From contig OY970260.1 of assembly GCA_963715625.1 (NCBI GenBank), positions 124,001 through 188,000 on the forward strand: a DNA stretch of 64,000 nt, read 5' to 3'. Source of the DNA: VRUE01 sp963715625 (GTDB taxonomy: Bacteria > Actinomycetota > Thermoleophilia > Solirubrobacterales > 70-9). Every line of letters starts with the position of its first letter. The first letter of the stretch is position 1. Below are positions 52,124 through 61,033 of the stretch, one piece after another. The notes under the pieces were generated by a model, which made no database searches, was not told the origin of the DNA, and saw nothing but the letters and a program-made list of their open reading frames with translations. A program made the translations under genes and the position numbers.

Positions 52124-52288
52124 TCAGGTTCCGCGTGGGTGCGGTGCGTGGCCCTCGATGTGGAAGCTGTCGAGCAGCCTTGGGATCGAGAGCAGCCCGC
52201 AGACGCCGAGGACCGTGTAGACGATGTCGGTCAGCGTGCCGTCGCCGAACACGTCGGCGATCACGTTGGTGTCGAAAAGACCGACCAT
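52124..52288 (-). pseudogene. DUF378-like membrane protein, 5' truncated
   Basis: The sequence 'LNWGMVGLFDTNVIADVFG' followed by 'LTDIVYTVLGVCGLLSI' matches the second half of small DUF378 proteins, which start with another helix ending in G-G-L-N-W. The first helix is missing, and homology stops near 52301, next to the VapC stop. The island edge or the VapBC pair has disrupted it. Confidence 0.6.
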
Positions 52289-52310
52289 CCCCCAGTTCAG
52301 TTTTTCCAGC

Positions 52311-52688
52311 TCAGTACGCGGGCATGAGCCCGGCGATCATCGGGAAGTGGCGCACGTCGGTCGTCAGCAGGTCGGCCTCGAGCAGGAGCGCGGTGGCGGC
52401 GATCAGGTAATCGGCGTCGTCGATGCCGCTGTGGGAGCGGCGGTGGCGCCGGGCGAGGGTGGCGGCGGCTCGCGCCACCTCCTCCCCCACCGGCACCCAG
52501 GAGATCGCCGAGAAGAACTGCTCCAGCGCCTCGACCTCCTTCTCGCGGACGCCGGCCAGCAACTCGAAGCGAACGACCTCGCTGGCGAGGATGGCCTCGT
52601 CGGCCTCGAGTAGATCGGTCAGGAGGTCGACCGCGGGCGGGGTGCCGCGCAGGTGGTCGATCGCCACGCTCGTGTCCAGCAGCTTCAC
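52311..52688 (-). CDS. vapC: PIN-domain toxin (VapC)
   Basis: This 125-residue protein has 'MKLLDTSVAIDHLRG', 'VVRFELLAG', 'GIDDADYLIAATAL' and 'TTDVRHFPMIAGL', with all PIN acids. It overlaps the antitoxin gene by 4 bases. It is likely an RNase toxin. Confidence 0.87.
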   Translation of the reverse strand: MKLLDTSVAIDHLRGTPPAVDLLTDLLEADEAILASEVVRFELLAGVREKEVEALEQFFSAISWVPVGEEVARAAATLARRHRRSHSGIDDADYLIAATALLLEADLLTTDVRHFPMIAGLMPAY

Positions 52689-52948
52689 TTGACGCCGAGA
52701 CGGGCCAGGCGATCGTTGAGGTCGCCGCCGCGGAGGGCGTCGACGTACTCGGCCCCGCTGGTGCGGCGGCCCCGCCAGGAGCCGGCACTGGCCCTGAGGG
52801 CGCGGAGCTTCTCGTCCCTCCCCTGCTCGCCGAAGGTCGTGCGAACCGCGCGGCGGATCAGCTCCGAGCGGGATGCCCCCGTGTCGCGCGAGGCGCGGTC
52901 GAGGAGCTCCAGCTCGCCCTCGCCCAAATAGACCTGCGTCCTGCTCAT
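52685..52948 (-). CDS. vapB: Ribbon-helix-helix antitoxin
   Basis: From ATG 52948: 'MSRTQVYLGEGELELLDRASRDTGASRSELIRRAVRTTFG', an RHH domain, then a tail that should wrap the toxin. The start at 52978 is less likely because the promoter and operator lie in between. Confidence 0.82.
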   Translation of the reverse strand: MSRTQVYLGEGELELLDRASRDTGASRSELIRRAVRTTFGEQGRDEKLRALRASAGSWRGRRTSGAEYVDALRGGDLNDRLARLGVK

Positions 52949-52954
52949 GGCATC

Positions 52955-52973
52955 ATTATACACCCTATGGTGT
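52955..52973 (-). promoter_or_regulatory. Promoter -10 and operator of vapBC
   Basis: On the minus strand TATAAT (52960-52955) adjoins the inverted repeat ACACC-CTAT-GGTGT (52960-52973), so repressor binding would cover the promoter. Confidence 0.6.
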
Positions 52974-52984
52974 CCCATGATCGA

Positions 52985-53250
52985 GGGTCGTCGCCGACCG
53001 CTCCGACCGTTCTTCCCACGCGTTCGCCATCGCGATCCTCTGCATGGTCGTGGGGTGGGCCAGGCCCCCGCGGCTGCGGGTGAGGCCGGCTATCAGCGCA
53101 CTCGCGGGGATCAGGAAGAGGGCCAGCCGACTCGCTTTAGGGAGTCGTCGTGCGCGGAGTGGGCGATCTCGTGGGCGATGACGAGGCGGACCTCGTCGTC
53201 GCTGAAGCGGCCGCCAAGGCCGAAGAAGCTTTCGAACCCGAAGTCGTGGC
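52985..53250 (-). pseudogene. M48-family metallopeptidase remnant
   Basis: Reading the minus strand from about 53250 gives 'FGFESFFGLGGRFSDDEVRL' followed by 'VIAHEIAHSAHDDSLKRVGWP', with the H-E-x-x-H zinc motif. The frame then shifts and continues 'LFLIPASALIAGLTRSRGGLAHPTTMQRIAMANAW', which fits the next part of M48 proteins. Both ends are missing. Confidence 0.6.
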
Positions 53251-53251
53251 C

Positions 53252-53617
53252 TTACGGGAGGTGCCGAACACGGTTCTTCAACGAGTCATCGGCCGGATGC
53301 TCTCGCAGGGTCTTCCCCAGAGCCCTCACCCACAGCGGGATCGATGCCTTGTTGCGAGGCATGGTGGAGTCGCTGGTGAAGCTCAGGCCGTAGTGCTCCT
53401 CGCCGGCCGCCAGCATCTGGTTGTGGATCGGCTGGAAGTCGAGCACGTCGTTGCTGACGAGGACCCGCTTCTCGGCAGCGATGCGGCGGACGATCTCGCG
53501 ATCGGCGACCGCCTCCAGATCTGGCCTGTCCCCCTTGATCGCCTGCACGTCGAAGCCCCTGCCTCGCAGCTCACGAGCGATCTTCGGCGAGATCATCTCG
53601 TCGAGCAGGAGCTTCAC
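53252..53617 (-). CDS. DUF5615 PIN-like protein (putative toxin)
   Basis: From GTG 53617: 'KLLLDEMISPKIARELRGRGFDVQAI' and 'RIAAEKRVLVSNDVLDF', the acidic pattern of DUF5615/Mut7-C PIN-like proteins. The GTG overlaps the upstream stop (GTGA). It is paired with a DUF433-type protein, a known association thought to be a toxin-antitoxin system. Confidence 0.8.
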   Translation of the reverse strand: MKLLLDEMISPKIARELRGRGFDVQAIKGDRPDLEAVADREIVRRIAAEKRVLVSNDVLDFQPIHNQMLAAGEEHYGLSFTSDSTMPRNKASIPLWVRALGKTLREHPADDSLKNRVRHLP

Positions 53618-54048
53618 GCAAGGGCCTCGTGACCCCGGCGCCAACGCTCGCGCTCGCGCTCGCTGGCTGCCCGCGCGCGCTCGATCAGCTCATCCACCTC
53701 GTCGGTGTACTCGCCGTAGTAGCGAGCCGCGGCCTCCAGCTGCTCCACCGGGATCTCGAGGTAGGAGGCGGCCTCCTCGATCGAGCCGTCGTTCTGGCGG
53801 ACCGTCTCGATCGCCCCGGCGACGTCAAGGCGGGAGCCGAGCAGGGCTGGCCGGCGGCCGGCGGCCCCCTCCCGGAAGTAGATCAGGGGGTGTTCGTCCT
53901 GGCGGATGCCCTCCTCGATGTAGCGCTCGGCGAGCGCCGTCTGGCCGGAGCCAGCGTCGGCGGCATGGTCCTTGAGGCGCCGAACCGTGATCGGGTCGAA
54001 ACGGAAGCTGACGCTCTGCTTGCCTTGCTTGCTCTGCTTGCCGGCCAT
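53614..54048 (-). CDS. DUF433-type antitoxin
   Basis: This 144-residue protein has an N-terminal RHH-like segment ('SVSFRFDPITVRRLKDHAADAGSGQTALAERYIEEGI') followed by the DUF433 helical region ('AGAIETVRQNDGSIEEAASYLEIPVEQLEAAARYYGEYTDEVD'). It probably binds DNA and neutralises the downstream PIN-like protein. AT-rich sequence with a CTCCG/CGGAG repeat precedes it. Confidence 0.78.
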   Translation of the reverse strand: MAGKQSKQGKQSVSFRFDPITVRRLKDHAADAGSGQTALAERYIEEGIRQDEHPLIYFREGAAGRRPALLGSRLDVAGAIETVRQNDGSIEEAASYLEIPVEQLEAAARYYGEYTDEVDELIERARAASERERERWRRGHEALA

Positions 54049-54110
54049 CGTGCACTCTCCGTATTGTTGTGTATTGCGGAGTATATCTCAATAAAGTCGA
54101 AAATGGACAC

Positions 54111-54756
54111 ATGCACGGGGAGGAGTGGACAGCAGACGAGGAGAACGTCCAGCGCTACCTCGCCCGCGCGGACGAGTTCCCGCACCGGCTGGAGGGAGAG
54201 AGCGTCCTGCTCGAGCAGGTGCCGCGCGACGTGCGTCGCGTGCTCGACCTCGGCACGGGCGACGGGCGCCTGCTCGCCCTCCTGCAGGCCGACCGTCCCG
54301 AGATGACCGGCGTGGGCGTCAACTTCTCCGAGTTGATGCTCGATGGCGCGCGCAGGCGCTTCGCGGGCGACACGCGCATCGAGCTCGTCGAGCACGACCT
54401 CGCCGAGCCGCTGCCGCCGCTGGGGCGCTTCGACGCCGTCGTCTCGTCCTTCGCGATCCATCACCTCGAGCACGAGCGCAAGCGCTCGCTGTATGGGGAG
54501 GCGTTCGACCTGCTCGAGCCCGGCGGGATGTTCGCCAACTTCGAGCACGTGGCTTCGCCGACGCACCGGCTGCACCTGGCCTTCTTCGCCGCGATCGGGG
54601 AGCCGATCGAGAACGAGGACCCCTCCGACCGCCTGCTCGACGTCGAAACCCAGCTCGGGTGGCTGCGCGAGCTCGGCTTCGAACGACGTCAACTGCTACT
54701 GGAAGTGGCTGGAGATGGCGCTGCTCATCGGCGTCAAGCCGACCGAATCTCGTTAG
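54111..54756 (+). pseudogene. SAM-dependent methyltransferase, frameshifted near the end
   Basis: From ATG 54111 a class I methyltransferase is encoded ('RRVLDLGTGDGRLLALLQ' motif I, 'FDAVVSSFAIHHL', 'LLEPGGMFANFEHV'). At 'LGWLRELGFE' the natural continuation ('DVNCYWKWLEMALLIGVKP') is in another frame. Removing one A near 54682 restores it, ending with TAG at 54754-54756. In the unshifted frame the sequence runs on as arginine-rich nonsense. Confidence 0.75.
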
Positions 54757-54855
54757 CGCCTTCTGCGTTCTCACGATCCCGCTCGGTAGTCCCCCGCAAC
54801 AACCAACGGGAGACCGCGGATGCCTGTCGCCCCCGCGTTTGGGAGGTTCCACGGC

Positions 54856-55656
54856 ATGAGCCAAGCAGAGCCCACACCGCAGAGCGCGCCGTTGACCGAG
54901 CTCGTCAACCTCTCCGGCCAGGCCGCGATCGTCACCGGGGGCGCGATGGGGATCGGGCTCGGCATCGCCCGGCGCCTGCACGAGGCGGGCGCCAGCGTCG
55001 TCGTCGCCGACCTGGACGCCGGCGCCGGCAAGGACGCGGCCGGGGCCCTGCGGGCCCAGCGTGCCGACAGCGCGCTCGCGGTCGGCTGCGACGTCAGCGA
55101 TCCCGGGGACGTCGAGAACGCCGTGCAGGCCGCGGTCGAGGCGTTCGGCGGCGTCAACATCCTCGTCAACAACGCGGGGATCTTCCCGATGCTGCCGCTG
55201 AGCGAACTGGACCTCGAGACCTTCCACCGCGTCCTCGAGGTCAACCTGACCGGCCTCTTCCTCTGCACGAAGGCCGCTTCGGCGCGCATGATCGCCCAGG
55301 GAAGGGGCGGCCGGATCGTCAACATCACCTCGATCGACGCGCTGCACCCGTCGATGGTCGGGCTGGCCCACTACGACGCCTCCAAGCACGGCGCCTGGGG
55401 CTTCACCAAGAACGTCGCCCTGGAGCTTGCGCCGCACGGCATCGCGGTCAACGCGATCGCGCCGGGCGCGATCAGGACGCCGGGCGTCGGCGACGTCGAC
55501 CAGGCGACCCTGGAGGCCTTCGCGGAGATGATCCCGATGCGGCGGATGGGCGAACCCGACGAGATCGGGCGCGCGGCACTGTTCCTCGCCTCCGAGCTCT
55601 CCAGCTACATGACCGGCGCCCAGATCGTCGTCAACGGCGGGAGATTGCTGACCTAG
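54856..55656 (+). CDS. Short-chain dehydrogenase/reductase (FabG-like)
   Basis: Has 'AIVTGGAMGIGLGIARRL', 'NNAGIFPM', Ser in 'NITSIDAL', 'HYDASKHGAWGF' (Y-x3-K) and 'FLASELSSYMTGAQIVVNGG'. It is a classical NAD(P)-dependent reductase of about 266 residues; the substrate is unknown. ATG 54856 is favoured over ATG 54820. Confidence 0.87.
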   Translation: MSQAEPTPQSAPLTELVNLSGQAAIVTGGAMGIGLGIARRLHEAGASVVVADLDAGAGKDAAGALRAQRADSALAVGCDVSDPGDVENAVQAAVEAFGGVNILVNNAGIFPMLPLSELDLETFHRVLEVNLTGLFLCTKAASARMIAQGRGGRIVNITSIDALHPSMVGLAHYDASKHGAWGFTKNVALELAPHGIAVNAIAPGAIRTPGVGDVDQATLEAFAEMIPMRRMGEPDEIGRAALFLASELSSYMTGAQIVVNGGRLLT

Positions 55657-55684
55657 ACGCCTTCCGTCATCCTGTCCGGGCCGC

Positions 55685-56965
55685 GTGAGCCGAACCGGAC
55701 CCCCTCGAAGAACACGTAACACCCGCGCGGTCGCCCCCAGGCACTGCGTCACGATCGCCCTCGCGGCCCTGGCCGCCCTGACGCTTCTCGCCTCGCAACC
55801 GGCCCCGGCGCAGGGCAAGACCACGATCGGCTTCTGGGCCGGCGAGGCCGTTCCCGGCACGAACTGGGGCGAACCCGCCACCTACTGGAACCGGCGCGAC
55901 ACGAGCGCCTACACGCCCCACCTCTGGAGCGTCCTGCGCGAGAACCGCATCCCCCTCTACTTCAACCTCCGCTACAGGCGGGACTTCGGCCCCGTTCCCC
56001 CGGGCATGCCCCACCGACGCGACGGGCTGGCGATCGTCCGCAAGGCCAACCGGCTCGGCGTGCCGGTCTGGGGGTGGGTCCTCGTCCCCTTCACGGCGGG
56101 CTACTGGTCGTGGGACGGAGCAGCGGCCGAGCATCTCGAAGCCGTCAGGGCGCTCGTCCGCTGGGCACGGGCGAGGCACGTCCAGCTGCGCGGGCTCGTC
56201 CTCGACCCCGAGCCACAGCTCAACACGCCCTTCGAGACGACGGCGGCGCTGCTGGGAGCCGGCGACGGCACCGAACTTCCGTCGCTGCTCCAGCGCACGA
56301 TCGACCCGGCCGGCCAGTGCGCCGCCTGGCAGGGGTACGCCCGCATCGCGCGCTGGGCCAGGCGGCACCGCATCCGCCTCGCCGCCGCGCCGGCGCCGCT
56401 GGCGCTCGACGACATCGCGGACGGCCGCCTGGCGCTCCAGGACGCGGCCGGGTTCGTCGTGCCGCACGCCGGCTGGCACGCGCTCTTCTTCCAGGCCTAC
56501 CGCAGCGTCTTCTCCTACTACCTCGGGCACGACGCCGGGCCGGGCATCGTCTCGTCCTACCTCCGCTCGTCCCGACGCGAATTCGGCGACGCCGGTCAGG
56601 TCAGCCTCGGCAGCTCCGGCCGCGGCCCATACCGGCGCTTCTCGCGCCTCGTGCACGACGTCCGCCTGGCCGCGACGCTGGGCGCGCGCACGGTGCCGAT
56701 CTACTCGCTCGAGCGTACCCTGAGGTCCTACGGCGGCCCACGATCGGTGGCCCGGCTGGCCGATGCCGCACGCCGTCCCTTCACCGGATCCGGCCGGGCC
56801 AGGGCGTCCACGCCGACCCCACAAGCCAGCGCGGTCAGGGCGGGGATCAGACGCGCCGACGAAGCGGCCCTCCTCGCCACCTCGCTGGCCACCGACCCCA
56901 GCGGCGCCCCACTGCTCGCCAACTCCTGGCCCTACGGCTGCGGCAGCTGGGTGCCGATCGAATAG
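55685..56965 (+). CDS. Secreted protein, possible TIM-barrel hydrolase
   Basis: This 426-residue protein starts at GTG, with signal peptide 'IALAALAALTLLASQPAPAQG'. 'YFNLRYRRDFG', 'VWGWVLVPFTAGYWSWDGAAAEHLEAV' and 'LRGLVLDPEPQLN' (acidic residues on a strand end) suggest a glycosidase-like barrel. I cannot place it in a family. It may join the surface-polysaccharide functions. Confidence 0.7.
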   Translation: MSRTGPPRRTRNTRAVAPRHCVTIALAALAALTLLASQPAPAQGKTTIGFWAGEAVPGTNWGEPATYWNRRDTSAYTPHLWSVLRENRIPLYFNLRYRRDFGPVPPGMPHRRDGLAIVRKANRLGVPVWGWVLVPFTAGYWSWDGAAAEHLEAVRALVRWARARHVQLRGLVLDPEPQLNTPFETTAALLGAGDGTELPSLLQRTIDPAGQCAAWQGYARIARWARRHRIRLAAAPAPLALDDIADGRLALQDAAGFVVPHAGWHALFFQAYRSVFSYYLGHDAGPGIVSSYLRSSRREFGDAGQVSLGSSGRGPYRRFSRLVHDVRLAATLGARTVPIYSLERTLRSYGGPRSVARLADAARRPFTGSGRARASTPTPQASAVRAGIRRADEAALLATSLATDPSGAPLLANSWPYGCGSWVPIE

Positions 56966-57035
56966 GGGGCACTGCTGCTGCGCCCCGTTGAGATGCCGAG
57001 CGCGTTCCCCGACGCCCAAATAGCATGCTGAGGGT

Positions 57036-58190
57036 ATGTCACTCCTGCGCGAGGACGTCGAAGCGCTCTCCCGCCTTCGGCGTCGCACCACCACGGCCGG
57101 CGAGCGAGAGTCGGCGGAGTGGGTCGCCGGCCGGCTCGGGCAGCTTGGCGCCGAGGGCGTCCGCGTCCTCTCGTTTCGCGGACAGTCGACCTGGGCGTGG
57201 GCGCACATCGCCCACCTGCTGGCAGGGCTCGCCGCAAGCCGGCTCAGGGGACGGTTCGCCCGCCTGCTCGGTGTCCTCGTCGCGGTCTCCTACGAGCTCG
57301 ACGCCAGCGCCCGCGGCCAGTGGCTGCGGCGAGCGCTGCCGGGGCGGCCCGGGTACTCGGTCGAAGCGCGCATTCCGAGCGCGACCCCGGCCCGGCGCAC
57401 ACTGGTCCTGGTCGCCCACCACAACGCCGCCCACACCGGGCTGGTCTGGCACCCGCTGGCCAACGCCGCCAACCGGCGGCGCTCGGCGCGCACCGGCCGG
57501 GCCTACCCCTCCCACGCGCTGCCGCTGATCGGCCTGGCCGCGGCGGCGACGGGACGCGGGCCGCTGCGCCGGCTCGCCCGGCCGCTGCTCGCGGCCAGCG
57601 CCGCCCTCGCCGGCCAGGCCGCGTTCAGCCCGACCGTGCCCGGCGCCAACGACAACGCGACGGGCGTCGCGGCCGTGCTCGAGCTGGCTCGGCGCCTGCG
57701 GGAGAGGCCGCTGTCCGGCGTCAACGTCGCGATCGTCTCCCCCGGGGGCGAGGAGGCCGGCTCGGTGGGGATGCGGGCCTGGATGCGTGGGCCGGGCCGC
57801 TCGCTCGACCGGCGATCGGCGCTTGTGGTCAACCTCGACGCGGTCGGCTCCGGCGGGCATCTGGTCGTCTCGCGGCGCGAGGGCCTGACCGGATGGTTCG
57901 GGGACGGCGAGCTGGACCTGGCTCGGCGCGGAGCGCAGATCGCCGGCGTCGCCGCGCCCCGCGAGGTGACCTTCCCCAACGTGACCGACGCCTTCGTCGC
58001 CCGCAACGCCGGCCTGCGCGCGGTCTCGATCCTCTCCTACGAGGATGGCTGGATCGGCAACCTGCACATGCCGGGCGACGTGCCGGCCAACGTCGGCTGG
58101 GCCACCGTCGAGGAGGCGATCGCCCTGACCGAGGGAATCGTCGAGGCCTGGCTGGCCGAGCCGGGGGCGCCGGCTGTCGCTCCAGACTAG
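57036..58190 (+). CDS. M28-family metallopeptidase-like membrane protein
   Basis: This 384-residue protein has zinc-ligand motifs of M28 peptidases: 'VLVAHHNAAHTG', 'GANDNATGVAAVLELA', 'PGGEEAGSVGM', 'NLDAVGSG' and 'GNLHMPGDVP'. Two hydrophobic stretches ('IAHLLAGLAA', 'PLIGLAAAATG') may associate it with the membrane. No clear signal peptide is present. The substrate is unknown. Confidence 0.8.
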   Translation: MSLLREDVEALSRLRRRTTTAGERESAEWVAGRLGQLGAEGVRVLSFRGQSTWAWAHIAHLLAGLAASRLRGRFARLLGVLVAVSYELDASARGQWLRRALPGRPGYSVEARIPSATPARRTLVLVAHHNAAHTGLVWHPLANAANRRRSARTGRAYPSHALPLIGLAAAATGRGPLRRLARPLLAASAALAGQAAFSPTVPGANDNATGVAAVLELARRLRERPLSGVNVAIVSPGGEEAGSVGMRAWMRGPGRSLDRRSALVVNLDAVGSGGHLVVSRREGLTGWFGDGELDLARRGAQIAGVAAPREVTFPNVTDAFVARNAGLRAVSILSYEDGWIGNLHMPGDVPANVGWATVEEAIALTEGIVEAWLAEPGAPAVAPD

Positions 58191-58235
58191 TGCCGGCCGG
58201 AGCGACCGTGGTTGGAACCGTCAGTATGCAGCGCG

Positions 58236-59180
58236 ATGCCCCTCCTCACGGAGCAGACCGGCCGCGTCCTGACCGTACGCATCGACGACCCGCCCCGAAA
58301 CCTCCTCGGCTCGAAGATGGTCGCCGAGCTGGAGGCGCTGGTCCGCCGGCTCGAGCGCGACCCCGCGGTCGGCGCCGTGATCCTGACCAGCGCGGTCCCC
58401 GGCGTGTTCGTCACCCATGCCGACACCTTCGAGATCTCGCGGCACGCAGAGGCGGCGAGGTGGGCCCCCTCCTACCGCCAGGCCCGCGCGCTCGCCGCGG
58501 TCGCAGGCCCACTGGCAGGGGTCCCGCTCGCTCGCCGCGCACTCGAACGCACACGCTTCGGCGGCGTCGTCTCGCTGCGCCGCGCCTACCGGCTGTTCGA
58601 TCGCATGAACCGCCTCGACAAGGTGCTCATCGCGGCGATCGACGGGCTGGCGCTCGGGGGCGGCTGCGTCCTCGCCCTCGCCTGCGATGTCCGCCTGATA
58701 GCCGCGGGCGAGCACCGGATCGGCATGCCCGAGGGCGCCCTTGGGTTCATCGCGGCGGCCGGGGGGACCCAGCGCTGCGTGCGCCTGCTCGGGACGGGAA
58801 AGGCGCTCGAGCTGCTGCTCGACTGCCGGCTCCTGCGCCCCGAGGAGGCAGCCGAGGCGGGGCTCGTGGACCGGGCCCTCCCCGCGAACGAGCTGCTGCC
58901 GGCCGCCCGCCGGCTCGCTGAGCGCCTCTCCCTCCGCTCCCCCAATGCCGTGCGCGAGATCAAGCGGTGCGTCTATGAGGGCGGGACGCGGAGCCTCGCC
59001 GCCGGCCTGCGAACCGAGGAGGCGAGCATGCTCTCGACCGTCACGCAAGGGTCATCGCTGCGCGCGCTCGACGCCTACAACGCGAAACTCGATCCACGGC
59101 GGGGCGCCGGCAACGACGACCTGCTCGCAACCTGGGGCCGCCTGCGCGACGGAACCCTCCTCGACATGACGGGTCGCTGA
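58236..59180 (+). CDS. Enoyl-CoA hydratase/isomerase family protein
   Basis: From ATG 58236 (about 314 residues): the crotonase fold with 'DDPPRNLLGSKMVAELEAL', the oxyanion-hole region 'AAIDGLALGGGCVLALACDVRLIA' and 'GMPEGALGFIAAAGGTQRCVRLLG' (catalytic Glu position). It is likely to act on an acyl-CoA, hydration or isomerisation. An insert 'ARRALERTRFGGVVSLRRAYRLFDRMN' after the N-terminal part is longer than usual. Confidence 0.85.
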   Translation: MPLLTEQTGRVLTVRIDDPPRNLLGSKMVAELEALVRRLERDPAVGAVILTSAVPGVFVTHADTFEISRHAEAARWAPSYRQARALAAVAGPLAGVPLARRALERTRFGGVVSLRRAYRLFDRMNRLDKVLIAAIDGLALGGGCVLALACDVRLIAAGEHRIGMPEGALGFIAAAGGTQRCVRLLGTGKALELLLDCRLLRPEEAAEAGLVDRALPANELLPAARRLAERLSLRSPNAVREIKRCVYEGGTRSLAAGLRTEEASMLSTVTQGSSLRALDAYNAKLDPRRGAGNDDLLATWGRLRDGTLLDMTGR

Positions 59181-59182
59181 AG

Positions 59183-59913
59183 ATGGAGATCACGCTGCTG
59201 CGCAACGCGACGCTCGTCGTCGAGGGCGCCGGGCAGCGGCTGGCCGTCGATCCTTCGCTGGCGCCGCCGCGGCGGCGCCCGCCGCTCTCCCTGATCAGGT
59301 CGCGGCCCGCGCTCAACCCGACCGTGGCGCTGCCCGGGGGCTTCGGCGAGAGGCTCGCAGGGCTGACCGGCGCCCTGGTCACGCACTTCCGCTTCGGCCA
59401 CTCCGACCACCTCGACAGGCCCGGCAGGCGGCTGCTGGCGGAGTCCGGGATCCCGACCGCGTGCCCGCCAGGCACGGCCACGGCCTGGTCGGACGGCTGA
59501 TGGGACCAGGCGTCGGGTACCTGCTGCGCCTCCCCGGCGAGCCCTCGCTCTACGTCTCCGGCGACACGGTCCTCACCGACGAGGTCCGCGCAGCGCTGGA
59601 GCGAGAGCGACCCGACGTCGCCATCGTGCACTCCGGCGGCGCGCAGCTGGACGTCGGATCCCCGATCCTGATGACGCTGCCCGAACAGCTCGAGTTCGTC
59701 CGCCTCGCCCCGGGCCGCGTGATCGCCGTCCACCTGGAGGCACTCGACCACTGCGGCATCGGACGCGCCGAGCTGAAGGAGGCGCTGAGGGCGGCTGGGG
59801 CCCTGGACCGGGTCGAGATCCCGGCCGACGGCCAGACGATCTCGGTTGGCCTCTCCCACAGCCCCAAAGAGAACTTTTCTCGTACCGGGACGGACAGTGC
59901 CGGTTTTACGTGA
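59183..59913 (+). pseudogene. MBL-fold metallo-hydrolase with internal deletion
   Basis: The first frame has 'MEITLLRNATLVVEGAGQRL' and 'ALVTHFRFGHSDHLDRPG', a disturbed version of the T-H-x-H-x-D-H zinc motif, and ends at 59500. The second frame supplies the rest ('RHGHGLVGRLMGPGVGYLLR', 'SLYVSGDTVLTDEV', 'VIAVHLEALDHC'). Relatives have about 40-60 more residues between the parts. A deletion plus frameshift has probably inactivated it. Confidence 0.7.
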
Positions 59914-59931
59914 GGGTCGCTGCTAACCTCG

Positions 59932-61026
59932 ATGAACGTCCTGTCGGTTGAAAGCCCCTTTGGGGCAGCCCGCGGGGCGGGGAAGGTAAGCATCACTCCA
60001 CACGCGCCCAGGCGCCGGCGTTCCGCTCGGCTTGAAGCCGACCAGTCGAGTGCGGACTCAGACCAAACGGCGTCCGACACCGACCAGACGGCCTCGGATA
60101 CGGACCAGAGCTTGGCCGATCGCGACCAGGCGGCCTCGGAAGCCGACCAACAGGTCTCCGACCGCGATCAGGCCACCTCCGACCGCGAGCTGGAGGCCCA
60201 GGGCTCCGCCGGCCCCGACCTGCTTCGTGCCCACGATCGAGCCCGGGCGAGCAGGGGCGAGGGGACGATGGCCCGGATGGCGACAACCGCGGTCCGCGCC
60301 CAGATCGCCTCCGAGCGCCATGAGCAGGCAGAGGACCGAGACGAGATCGCGCAGCGTCGCGACGAGGCGGCCGCGACCCGCGACCGCGAAGCCGAAGCGG
60401 CGGATGCAGCCTCCGAGGAGCTGGCCAGCCAGCTCGGCAAGGACAGCCCCGCCGCCAAGGTCGCCGCCGTCGCCAGGGCAAGCGCGGCCGCGGCCAGGGC
60501 GAGGGCGGCCAAGGACCGCGAACGCGCCGCCAGCGACCGCGCGGCGGCAGCGCGCGACCGCGAGCTCCTGATGGGCGAGATAGAGCGCGCCCACACGGAC
60601 GAGGCGACCGGCGCCTACGGGCGGCAGATCGGCGAGATCCTCTTGCGCCACGAGGTGGAGCGGGCCCAGCGCATGAAGAAGGCCGTGTCCCTCGGCATCC
60701 TCAGCGTCGTCGAGGCAGCGCCGGCGGCGGGCCCGGACGCCCGCGAGGCGTGCGCGGTGCTGCTCGAGGATTGCTTCCAGGCCCTTCGGTCCCAGCTCCG
60801 CCCCTACGACCCGATCGTTCGCTGGGGCGAGGATGAGCTGCTCTTCGCCGTCGCCGAAGTGCCTCCGGGGGACTCCGAGCAACGGCTCGACGCCGCGCGC
60901 GCGGATGCCGCGGAGCGGCACCCCCGGGCTCCGATCGCCACGGGCTTGGCGACGCTGAAGGACGGCGACACCCTCGGCAAGCTGGTAGCCCGCGCCAAAG
61001 ACCTGGCAACCCGGCCCGGGCCCTGA
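59932..61026 (+). CDS. GGDEF-like domain protein with heptad repeats
   Basis: This 364-residue protein has, at residues about 35-90, seven-residue repeats of the type D-Q-x-A-S-D-x. Long Ala/Arg/Asp-rich helices follow (about 100-215), then a domain with 'DEATGAYGRQIGEILLRHEVERA' and 'YDPIVRWGEDELLFAV', the layout of a GGDEF domain but with G-E-D-E-L at the signature. It may be a degenerate diguanylate cyclase controlled by its coiled region. It has no membrane helix. The start could also lie further downstream. Confidence 0.7.
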   Translation: MNVLSVESPFGAARGAGKVSITPHAPRRRRSARLEADQSSADSDQTASDTDQTASDTDQSLADRDQAASEADQQVSDRDQATSDRELEAQGSAGPDLLRAHDRARASRGEGTMARMATTAVRAQIASERHEQAEDRDEIAQRRDEAAATRDREAEAADAASEELASQLGKDSPAAKVAAVARASAAAARARAAKDRERAASDRAAAARDRELLMGEIERAHTDEATGAYGRQIGEILLRHEVERAQRMKKAVSLGILSVVEAAPAAGPDAREACAVLLEDCFQALRSQLRPYDPIVRWGEDELLFAVAEVPPGDSEQRLDAARADAAERHPRAPIATGLATLKDGDTLGKLVARAKDLATRPGP

Positions 61027-61033
61027 CGAGCGG

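Noticed and set aside
52297..52788. Alternative minus-strand frame over vapC
   Set aside because: Proline/arginine-rich shadow of the PIN-domain gene.
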